Shown here one piece after another: positions 1 through 8,100 of a stretch of 35,607 nt of DNA. The notes beneath the pieces were generated by a model, which saw only the letters and a list, made by a program, of their open reading frames with translations, ran no database searches and was not told where the DNA came from. Positions within the stretch are counted from its first letter, which is position 1. The number at the start of each line of letters is the position of its first letter. The DNA is from a virus. A program made the position numbers and the translations under genes. The DNA lies in the IMG/VR virus record IMGVR_UViG_3300021197_000746, positions 1-35,607 of that record; one strand, 5' to 3'.

Positions 1-80
1 TTGTCTGTTACTGGACGATCTTGCATCGCCCTGCTCGTGCGGTTACTTCCAGAGGTTTTCTTAATTCGTTCGTCTGACAT
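1..80 (-). CDS. N-terminal fragment of an unidentified virion-region protein (cut by window edge)
   Basis: An ATG at 80-78 is preceded by a strong AAAGGAG ribosome site, and the frame stays open for 26 codons to the window edge. The visible N-terminus begins MSDERIKKTS and is polar and serine/threonine-rich. It lies directly downstream of the scaffold-like gene in the same leftward block, where marine podoviruses carry a small conserved protein or the major capsid protein. The start resembles, from memory, a short conserved protein with a '..DRPVTD..' N-terminus found there. Too little is visible to assign a function; that it is a gene is well supported by the ribosome site. Confidence 0.6.
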   Translation of the reverse strand, partial: MSDERIKKTSGSNRTSRAMQDRPVTD

Positions 81-146
81 TAAATGTCGCTCCTTTTACA
101 GCGATTTTTGAAATATAAATCTAATTTAAAAAAAACACAAGCCTGT

Positions 147-1136
147 TTAAGTTTTGTTAGCTCGATCCCATTCCATGTAGCGTTTGACATATTTCTGTCT
201 AAGCACTGGATCATCCCAAACACCGTGATCCATCATGGCTTGTTTACGCTCAGGACTGATGTAAACTTCTTTACGAGTAGAGGCTGGTGCGTGTTCTTTT
301 CCAGAACCAACAGCAGGCCCACCACGAGCTACACGTTTCTTTTTAACTGGGGTTGGTTCTTCGTGATCTCCAACCTCATCAACGAAATCTTCAAACTTTT
401 CAGGGAGCCTTTTCGCCGCTCTTTCTGTAAGCTCATCCCAATATTCGTCAGTTGCTGGATCAAACCCCTCTTTTGTTAGGGATGCATCAATTGCATTGAC
501 AATACTCGATTCCTCGTTCCCACCGTTGATGTCATACCACGGATTATCATCAATAAACTCTTGGGCATGGGCCATCACCCTGTCATCTACAGGTGTTTGT
601 GGTTGTTGCTGTTGCTGTTGTTGAATATTAGCTTGCTGTTTTTGACGCTCTAATTGGGCAATTTTTTTCTGAGCTTGATCTCGATATTGCAAGGCTTTTT
701 GTACATCTTGCCCACTTTGATTTTCAACGCCTTTAGCGATAACTTGATCGGCAAGATTTAATTCTTTCTGAGCCACCGCTAGATGTTGATCTAAATTTCC
801 CATTTCAATGTTTTGAGATTTTTTTTCTTGTACAGAAACTCTACGCTCAAGGTCTTCATTACGTTTTCTGAGAAAATTAAGCTCGACTTTATCGCGTTTG
901 ATTGCTGTATCTCTACGTTGTTTACGATCTTGTTTTTCTTTCCTTCTACGTTCACGAATGCTTTCACGTTCATCCGGTGCCTCAGAAGTGGTTGCAACCT
1001 TTTCTGTCTCTTCCGGTGCAGTCTCAATAATTTTTACATCTTCTGGATTTTCTTTTGATGGTGCTTCATCTTCAACAATGACAACTTTATCATCATCAAC
1101 AATATCGTCACCGTCTTCTTTTCCTAGTTCTGCCAT
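147..1136 (-). CDS. Scaffolding-like protein
   Basis: A 329-residue, highly charged and probably mostly helical protein. It has an acidic N-terminus (residues 1-50, rich in D/E), then a basic arginine/lysine stretch and a coiled-coil-like central region (about 55-170). A run of seven glutamines sits near residue 175, encoded by a CAA/CAG-type repeat. The C-terminal part is basic, with a KKKR run. Charge distribution, absence of enzymatic motifs and position after the portal and beside the capsid end of the morphogenesis block are typical of phage scaffold (capsid assembly) proteins that act inside the procapsid and are then lost. The start is supported by AAGGAG 8 bases upstream. The family cannot be named by motif, so the role is inferred from composition and context. 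Confidence 0.68.
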   Translation of the reverse strand: MAELGKEDGDDIVDDDKVVIVEDEAPSKENPEDVKIIETAPEETEKVATTSEAPDERESIRERRRKEKQDRKQRRDTAIKRDKVELNFLRKRNEDLERRVSVQEKKSQNIEMGNLDQHLAVAQKELNLADQVIAKGVENQSGQDVQKALQYRDQAQKKIAQLERQKQQANIQQQQQQQPQTPVDDRVMAHAQEFIDDNPWYDINGGNEESSIVNAIDASLTKEGFDPATDEYWDELTERAAKRLPEKFEDFVDEVGDHEEPTPVKKKRVARGGPAVGSGKEHAPASTRKEVYISPERKQAMMDHGVWDDPVLRQKYVKRYMEWDRANKT

Positions 1137-1150
1137 TTTCTATCTCCTTG

Positions 1151-1567
1151 TCAGATAAATGCTTTCATTTGCAGTGGGTCACCTGTCACTTTTCCAATGA
1201 TGTCTAGGTCATTGAAAATGACAAACATAGCTTTTTCGCCATTTGGATCTTTATCTAATGGCACTTCCCATCGGTCACCACCGTATTTTGGAACTCTTAC
1301 AAAATCACCATCGGCACACCAACTACCTTCAGGCCATAGTTCCATTGTGTTTCTGTTTTTAAAAGCTAAAGGACCGACATACATAACCTTACCGATTTGT
1401 GTATTCCATTTTTCGGTATCTTTAGTGTCTGTAGTCAGGATTATACCACCTGCTGTTTTCTTTTTAGCTGTTCTTATTTGTACCAGAACACGGCTACCAA
1501 AAGGCTGTATACCTGCGTCAATCGCTGGGAATGCCTCTTTCATTGCGTTCTCATATGTTTTTGTCAC
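1151..1567 (-). CDS. GroES-like co-chaperonin
   Basis: A protein of about 138 residues with GroES-fold features: an N-terminal strand 'FGSRVLVQI', a mobile-loop-like 'KKTAGGIIL', then 'GKVMYVGPLA' and a C-terminal 'DLDIIGKV'. GroES homologues cap the GroEL chamber; phage versions are thought to help fold capsid or other virion proteins with host GroEL. It lies between portal-proximal genes and the scaffold, which fits capsid folding. It is longer than bacterial GroES (about 95 residues), with an insertion around 'KNRNTMELWPEGSW'. I chose the GTG start because GAGGAAAAATTTG precedes it; an in-frame ATG at 1582 lacks a ribosome site. It overlaps the upstream gene by 17 bases. Confidence 0.82.
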   Translation of the reverse strand: MTKTYENAMKEAFPAIDAGIQPFGSRVLVQIRTAKKKTAGGIILTTDTKDTEKWNTQIGKVMYVGPLAFKNRNTMELWPEGSWCADGDFVRVPKYGGDRWEVPLDKDPNGEKAMFVIFNDLDIIGKVTGDPLQMKAFI

Positions 1568-1748
1568 CAAATTTTTCCTCATCTAAAAGTTGCAATAGTA
1601 CGTTAATTGATGCCTCATAACCAGCCATCATTCCGCAACGATGCCCGTACTCGAAAGCATCACGGTCTTGTGGATGTCTCAAAGCCTCATCAGCAAACTC
1701 AAACTGTTTGGCTTTGAGAGCATTCAACAATTTTGTTTCTAAGTTCAT
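1551..1748 (-). CDS. Small conserved phage protein, unknown function
   Basis: A 65-residue, probably all-helical protein with an 'FEYGHRCGMMAGYE' core followed by a leucine-rich helix and 'LLDEEKFG'. Small proteins of this shape (arginine and glycines in an FxYGxxxG pattern, then a helix) often sit next to GroES-like genes in marine phage structural blocks, from my recollection; no function is known to me. It overlaps the GroES-like gene's start, so the two are probably translationally coupled, and its own ATG lies 2 bases downstream of the previous gene's stop. No membrane segment or catalytic motif is visible. Confidence 0.7.
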   Translation of the reverse strand: MNLETKLLNALKAKQFEFADEALRHPQDRDAFEYGHRCGMMAGYEASINVLLQLLDEEKFGDKNI

Positions 1749-1750
1749 GC

Positions 1751-1903
1751 TTACATAAAATCGGTCGCATTACCTGTTAGCTTATACTTATGTCGAGGTG
1801 AAGTGCCAGCCGCTTTTCCAGTTGATTCTTTTCGTGGCCCCTCAGATTTTTTTCTTGGGTTCTGCGCTTCCTTCATGTTGTCCATGTTCCGTTTGTAACC
1901 CAT
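1751..1903 (-). CDS. Small basic protein, unknown function
   Basis: A 50-residue, very basic, low-hydrophobicity peptide beginning MGYKRNMDN. It carries two RKKS/RKES stretches and 'GTSPRHKYKLTGNATDFM' at the C-terminus. The start is fixed by AAGGAG 7-8 bases before the ATG at 1903-1901. The frame overlaps the 3' end of the upstream gene by 62 bases in another frame, which is long but has good ribosome-site support. Composition suggests a disordered nucleic-acid-binding or capsid-associated peptide, but nothing proves it. I do not recognise the family. Confidence 0.55.
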   Translation of the reverse strand: MGYKRNMDNMKEAQNPRKKSEGPRKESTGKAAGTSPRHKYKLTGNATDFM

Positions 1904-2579
1904 CAGGATTCTCCTTATAAAGATTGTCAAAAACACGATTCACATCCAGAGTATAATCCAAGTCAGATTTGCTATAATGTATCCATTGAGAAGGACGAAA
2001 CTCCGGTGCTCCTTCCCCTGCTTCAAACCATGCAGGGTGCGTAACTCTCACACGATTATTTGGTAGAGCCACAATATTTCCTGTCCACTCACCTGCATCC
2101 AGAAGTTCAAGAACATGAGACTGCTTATGTTGAGCAGGGTCATCTCCTATTTCTGAATCTGTATAGTCAACAGTGAAATAATACTTTGCGGGGAATAACT
2201 CCCCATCAATTTTTGCTAACCAAGGACACGGTGTACATCGGTCCAAGACATAAACACTATGCGTTCTAGATGAACAATCCCACGGTTGAGCATCGTGAGT
2301 TGCCATCGGTGTAGGCCAATCATCTAATGGTGTATCGCCAACCAAGGCTGTAATAGGCATTCTAGCCCACATTGCACCACCATGAACATTCGGTTCATCG
2401 GTATCGTATGTTTCTGCACCCGTAAAAATTAACTGAAAGCTGAGACTCCGACATGGTATTGTTGTCACGGCTATTGCCATAGCATGGATAAATTCACCGT
2501 GAAACTGCTCGTGATTGTAGGTGTACTCTCTTCGCACCCAACATTTGAAGTGCGGAATATTACTCTGCAAAAACGCCAT
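1842..2579 (-). CDS. Conserved phage protein between portal and capsid genes, unknown function
   Basis: A 245-residue soluble protein with no transmembrane segment. It has conserved-looking tracts rich in W, H and C: 'MAFLQSNIPHFKCWVRREY', 'GGAMWARMPITALVGDTP', 'AQPWDCSS', 'DPAQHKQSHVLELLDAGEW' and 'VALPNNRVRVTHPAWF'. I recall near-identical tracts in uncultured marine phages in the same slot downstream of the portal, where it is annotated as hypothetical. Its position between portal and scaffold suggests a virion or assembly role (inference). Histidines and cysteines could bind metal, but no standard motif is present. The C-terminal tail is polar and overlaps the next small gene. Confidence 0.8.
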   Translation of the reverse strand: MAFLQSNIPHFKCWVRREYTYNHEQFHGEFIHAMAIAVTTIPCRSLSFQLIFTGAETYDTDEPNVHGGAMWARMPITALVGDTPLDDWPTPMATHDAQPWDCSSRTHSVYVLDRCTPCPWLAKIDGELFPAKYYFTVDYTDSEIGDDPAQHKQSHVLELLDAGEWTGNIVALPNNRVRVTHPAWFEAGEGAPEFRPSQWIHYSKSDLDYTLDVNRVFDNLYKENPDGLQTEHGQHEGSAEPKKKI

Positions 2580-2603
2580 GTTTTAAGTTCTATTCTTTGT
2601 CAG

Positions 2604-5141
2604 TTATGGTGTTGGGTTTGGATTAATTCCTGTTCCGGTGGATACTGCCACCTTTTCACCCGTAGCCATTTCAGCAGCTGCGAGTAATTTAGCTGTCTCG
2701 TTATCTGACGTATTCATTCTTTCTCTGGCTGCTAGATCCTCAGCCTTTCTTCTGTTTTCGTTTTCTTGTTTGATAGCCTCTAGATCAAATTTAGCCTGAC
2801 GATCTGCTATGTCATTCTCTATTTTAGCTGCTTCAAGTTGGTCTTCGTTTGCCATTTCGGTAGTTTTTAGTTGTATTTTCTGATTTTCGAGCTCCATTTT
2901 GGCCTGTAGCTCTATTTGATCCTGTTGAATCTTGGCTCGATCTGTTTCTGCACGTTGTTGTAACGTCATTTGTGCAATTTCAAGCGATTTGTCTTGGGCC
3001 ATTGGTGGTTGTGGAGCATATTTCTGTGCTTCGGCAGTTATTTTAGTTAAATCTTGCCCAAAATCACCTAATTGTTGCTCAATAAACTGTTGAACTTGAT
3101 TAATTACCGTAACTTCTTCCCTTGCTTCGTCTTTAATTAAGTTCTGAGACTGTGCCATTTGCACTGCCGTATGAGCTTCCACCAAATAATAGTTTAAAAG
3201 GTGATCTCTCAAGTGAATTGCCATTGGATAAAGAAAAGTTGGCTGTATTGCAGGGTTTGCACCAAACAAAGGAGATTTTAGAAACGGCATATGCGTCAAC
3301 ATATGTGCCATATGGTCCTGTTCGGGCAGTACATACACGGGTCTACCCAATGCAGCAGCAACATTTTCACTTACTGGGTCAAGATTTTCAGTTCCGGGAG
3401 GGTCAATTAAGACCTCTGAGTCTGGAACCTTCATAACTCTTAGGAACATTTCCTCAACTTTGCGTGCATCATACATCTGAGGCATCAAACGAGCACGTTC
3501 CATGATAGCTTGGATTTGTGCGAACCGTTGTGTTTCACTAAAAATTGCAGGATCACTAACCGGAACGACATCCATTGGACCGTCAAAGTCCACTGGTTCT
3601 ATTTCGAGTCCAGCATCGTTACTTTGTAAGTCTTCTTCTACCATGTAAGCACTGTTGATTCGGTGTAGAATCTTGAAACAACGCTCCATAGATGAATGTA
3701 AACGTGAATGGATAGAACTAAACACAACCATGCCCTGTTCAATCAGGGCCATTGTGGTGCCAACTGGCATATTTGGATTGGTGTCACTTAGCTTTTCAAA
3801 TGATGTTTGAACCACACTTTGGCCAGCATCAACTAAAAACCCTAGTAATTGAAACAACGTAGGACTTGGTCCACCAAATGGCAGTGGCATTGCTATCTTT
3901 CGGATGTCATCAACCATTGCACCACCTTCGATTTCAGCAATCTCGGTAGGTTGCAAGCTAATTGTTTGTCCACTAGGACCGCCCTTTAGCTTTAACATTG
4001 TGGGAATGTTTTGAATATGAGCACTATCCATCAATGCCCTCAGTGCTCCGGTAGCTGCCCCACTTAGACCACCGATCATCTGAGTTAATCCGATAGGATA
4101 GGCTCCTCGCCATGGGACGAAAGGAAACTCAACAATCCAATCCAACTCGTTTTTCATTTCATCGTCTGCTTCCCAGTTACGATACAATGACAACGCTTTG
4201 TTGGTTGTTTTATCTACTGTTAGAATGTATGGCTCTAATCCATCATCGAAATCCATAAACGTATAGATTTCAAATATAGTTCTCAAACCATCTTCGTTAT
4301 AACTCGTTTCACTTTTACCTTCTATCTTGTCGTTAGCAGTAGTTGCCTTGCTGTACTCTGGCTCATTCGGATAACCCAGATCGACATCAATATACATACC
4401 AGACGTAATTCGTCTTTCGTATTCCATCTTGGTAATATACTGCACATGGGTCTTACGTTCTGCCGTATAAAAGTTCGTAGCAGCAAACGGCAAGTAGACA
4501 TCATCAATTGGGATAAACTCAGATTGTGGTTTACGATGCAAACTATCCCACATAAATTTCATATATTGCCCACCACCAAGTGGCAATTGCGTGCTCAATT
4601 GTTCTAGTTCGGCACGGAACTCAGGCATTTGTTGTGTAGTCTGCCAGTTCATAAACTCAGTTTTGCGTCTAGCTTTTTCTAATTTATCTGGTGTTTGTTC
4701 ACCTTGAACCTTGCTCTTTATTGGTCCATTTGAAGGAAACGCTTCTTTCATAAATCGTGCGGAAAAATCAACGCACGCTTGGATTAACATTGGATGTACG
4801 ACACGGTTCGCACCCTCAAACTGCGCTCCACCCGGAGCATCATCACCGAGGCCAGTGCGTTGTAATCCTAGTTCATACTGTTTATCACGTTTTTCTCTAG
4901 ACTCTTTATCCTTGGAGATTTTGTCTACAAGATCAACGATGGCAGTATTAAGTTTATTCTGGTCTACTTCTTCAACAATGTTAGCAAAATGTGCAAGCCT
5001 TTGCTCTTGGCTCAACTCCATTTCATCAAGACGAATGAGAGCACCACCATCATCTGTGTCTTCTACCTCAGCTAACTCGTTCGGAATAGCAACAGTTTCA
5101 CCCTGTTGTTCTTCGTCCATCATAGTTTCGTCAGACATCAT
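2604..5141 (-). CDS. Portal protein (head-tail connector)
   Basis: An 845-residue portal of podovirus type. The acidic N-terminus is followed by the portal core from about residue 50, with 'RDKQYELGLQRTGLGDDAPGG', 'VVHPMLIQACVDFSARFMKEAFP', 'FVPWRGAYPIGLTQMIGGLSGAATGALRALMDSA' (split across two segments) and 'MPVGTTMALIEQG'. The last 200 residues form a long Q/E/K-rich coiled coil. Portals form the dodecameric DNA channel and docking site for the terminase. It is longer than the usual 500-700 residues because of the coiled-coil tail. It overlaps the upstream gene by 11 bases; GGAG lies just before tandem ATG codons (5141 and 5138), so the true start could be the second. Confidence 0.88.
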   Translation of the reverse strand: MMSDETMMDEEQQGETVAIPNELAEVEDTDDGGALIRLDEMELSQEQRLAHFANIVEEVDQNKLNTAIVDLVDKISKDKESREKRDKQYELGLQRTGLGDDAPGGAQFEGANRVVHPMLIQACVDFSARFMKEAFPSNGPIKSKVQGEQTPDKLEKARRKTEFMNWQTTQQMPEFRAELEQLSTQLPLGGGQYMKFMWDSLHRKPQSEFIPIDDVYLPFAATNFYTAERKTHVQYITKMEYERRITSGMYIDVDLGYPNEPEYSKATTANDKIEGKSETSYNEDGLRTIFEIYTFMDFDDGLEPYILTVDKTTNKALSLYRNWEADDEMKNELDWIVEFPFVPWRGAYPIGLTQMIGGLSGAATGALRALMDSAHIQNIPTMLKLKGGPSGQTISLQPTEIAEIEGGAMVDDIRKIAMPLPFGGPSPTLFQLLGFLVDAGQSVVQTSFEKLSDTNPNMPVGTTMALIEQGMVVFSSIHSRLHSSMERCFKILHRINSAYMVEEDLQSNDAGLEIEPVDFDGPMDVVPVSDPAIFSETQRFAQIQAIMERARLMPQMYDARKVEEMFLRVMKVPDSEVLIDPPGTENLDPVSENVAAALGRPVYVLPEQDHMAHMLTHMPFLKSPLFGANPAIQPTFLYPMAIHLRDHLLNYYLVEAHTAVQMAQSQNLIKDEAREEVTVINQVQQFIEQQLGDFGQDLTKITAEAQKYAPQPPMAQDKSLEIAQMTLQQRAETDRAKIQQDQIELQAKMELENQKIQLKTTEMANEDQLEAAKIENDIADRQAKFDLEAIKQENENRRKAEDLAARERMNTSDNETAKLLAAAEMATGEKVAVSTGTGINPNPTP

Positions 5142-8100
5142 ATGACTCCAGTATCTGATCAGACATCATGTCGATTTTTTTGGCGTTGTAAACCCCACCT
5201 TTGGCAAAATTTAATCTTCCCTGCAATCCAAAGTTATAATTGTTTGAGTCTTTATCGTAACTTCCACCAAATCCTATTTTTCCCATAGGGGTTTCATAAC
5301 TTAATTCACCTTCGATTGGTCCACCACTCGGACGATATGTTCCACGGGCTTGAATACTATCTAAACCTTCATTAACTGGAATTGTTATACCACCTGTAAT
5401 TGGCCCCGGTTGCATTTTACCTTGGAATGAATTATCCCCTATTCTACTAGCACCACCTTCAACACTCACTGATCCATCAATAATTGCACCAATACCGGGA
5501 ACTTCTTTGATCGCACCTATTGAGGCAAGGCCATTAATTCTATCTTCATTAATTAATTCCACGGTTATTTCTTCGGTTTCTGGATTAAAGTACGGTATTT
5601 TTATCATGTCCCTACCAGCATTTATATCCAATCTCCCAGTGGCCTGTGCTCCAAGAAATTTTCCAAACAAGTCATTAAAGAAACTTGTACCTACCTGACC
5701 ACCTTCGTTGTAACCACGCTTTTTCATTTCTTCAATTGACGCTGAAATTGTGTCAACAACTTCTGGTGTAATTTCCTGTCCGGGTACTTGAGTTCGTATT
5801 GTTGCCGATTTATTTGCCTCTGTCTCAGGTTTGCCTTTGACCAGTGTTCCTTCGCGTTCTTTGTATAACTTTTGAAACAATTGACTTTGTGGAACATCAC
5901 GCTCAAGAGCACCCAAATATTCGCCAGCCATTTGTGTATCATAAGTTGAATGCGGAATTAATGGATCAGTGATGGCATCGGCATCAAGATCAATTTTTCC
6001 AATCGCACCCCCAAACATTCCGGGTGGTGTATATATCTGAGATTCGTCTGTAGTAGCAACCCTTGCTTTACCCGGAGATGGGAATCCAGCTTTCTGTGCA
6101 TCTGCTTTTTCCATTATTCGCATGAATTTTTTACGAACTCTTGGTGCTGCTTTGGATATATAATCCCGAAGGTCCGGTGAATCTATTCCGGGCCAATCTT
6201 CTACTGGCCTGAAATCTTTGTCCTTCGTAATTTGCGTTTTCATCAATTCATCAAATCTTGCCATATCTTTTTTCTTCATACCACCACGAGCAATTGTTAC
6301 CGCAGTCATTTCTGCTAACAACTCTGGCGTGAAGTTATTGAAATCTAGTGCTTTGGGAGACATTGTTCCGGTTATACCAACAACTTCTTTACCTGTAGCA
6401 TCTGCTTCTTCTCTTGCACGGTTGATTAATCGACTGATTATATTCTGACCAGATGCCCAAATATTTGTTTCCGGATTGTTGGGAATACGTTTGGAATCAC
6501 CCACTATCCCAGCATCGCCACGCATAAAGTCTCTACCACCTTCCGTAAGAACAGGTCTTTCAAGTTTTATATCATCAACCTGTTTAATGTTTTTACCAAG
6601 ACCTGCTCGATCTCCATAGAGAGGAATAGCAATCTTACCTTCCAAATCTTCTATTTTTATTATTTTCTTTGGTGGTAATTGAACTACTGATTCCGATTCA
6701 ACATCAACTTGATCTGGTGGTTTATCCATCTTGGTTGCCTGATACCCAAGAGGATCAATCTCTTCTTTTCTAAGTTTGGAATAATCAACTTCATCTTGAC
6801 CAGATTTTAACTCTGGACCTCTACCACCGCGACCCTCTACACCTTTAACAATATCCTCGGCTCGGTTCTCGACAATATTTGGATCGTATTCTTTCATAAC
6901 ACTTCGTGTCATATCACGCCTCGGACCAGCAGTAGCAGCGCGACCAAGACCAACAAGACTTACACCCATCATTGCAGCCATAGTTGTTGCCTTGGCAATC
7001 TCATCATCGCTCAATAATTTTATAATGGTTTGACCCATTTCCTGTAATTCTTGCGGAGCAGTCGGACGTAATGCTTCAACCAAGTCAACATAGTTGACAA
7101 CACCGTCATCATTTAAATCTGCAATGCTTGATGTCTCTTTGGTAACTGCTCGTTGGTAATCTCTTTCATCCATACCCAAGTCAAGCTCGACTGCTCCACC
7201 CTCGGCATAGGTCACATCTAACATAAAATCTTCACGCATTTCTGGCGTGATGTCCATTCGCCAATCTCCTTCAGGTAATTGATAAGGTTCAACCCCATAC
7301 TTCTTACCTAGCTTCTTGGCTTCTTTTACCATCACGGTGTCGTATAACGTTCTCGCACCCTCGGCTAAATTTTTTTCTTTAGATGCCGATGTTTCAGGCA
7401 AAACCACATCTCGAACGATAGGTTTATTAAAAGCAACTTGCGTTACTTCGGTTGATGGCGCTGCTTCGATTATTTTTTTTATTTCCTCACCATATCGCAT
7501 ACCTATAATCTCTGGAATTTTTTCTGGACTGAAATCTCCTCCGAGATCATCTACAATTTCTCTGCCCCTGACAGGGTCCATATATGTGAATAAACCAGTT
7601 GATGGGTCATACTCAAAAGCCTCAATATGTCTGGTAGCATTCCGCACCGCTGCCGATTGATTACCACTGATCCACCCAATAGCATCGGAACTATCACCAA
7701 CCCCCTCGTTAACTAACCTTTGCATTGCTAACTTGGGCCACTCTTTAAGAAACGGAAAGTTCTTGGGAACACCCTCTGGCGTGTTAACATTATTTAATAA
7801 TCTTCTTTGTGCATCTAATCTTTGAAGTTTATATTTTATTTCTTCGATAACATACGGATCATCTTGTTGTCTCCGTGCCGTTTCGTATACCGTTCCTTGT
7901 GACGATTGAAATGGAACCTGAACTGTAGGTGGATCAAGGTATAAAGCATTTTCTAACTTTTCTTTGGTTTCCTCAATTTCATCGGCTATTTTCTTTTGAA
8001 GTTTTACTTTGTCCTCACGAGAAATTTTTTCAGGTAGTTCTTTAAAACCTCTTTCGATATTTTCAGTTCCTGTTGGCAAACCAGATAATTTTAATGATGA

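Noticed and set aside
84-479. A 131-codon plus-strand frame at the left edge
   Set aside because: It is antisense to the scaffold-like gene and starts inside the ribosome-site region of the cut gene; composition is shadow-like (F, S, R rich).
598-622. Trinucleotide repeat as a regulatory microsatellite
   Set aside because: It encodes a glutamine run inside the scaffold-like protein, in frame, with no sign of slippage or a promoter; ordinary low-complexity coding.
4711-5145. A 144-codon open frame on the plus strand opposite the portal N-terminus
   Set aside because: It mirrors portal codons, has no ribosome site, and its serine/cysteine-rich translation is typical of an antisense shadow.
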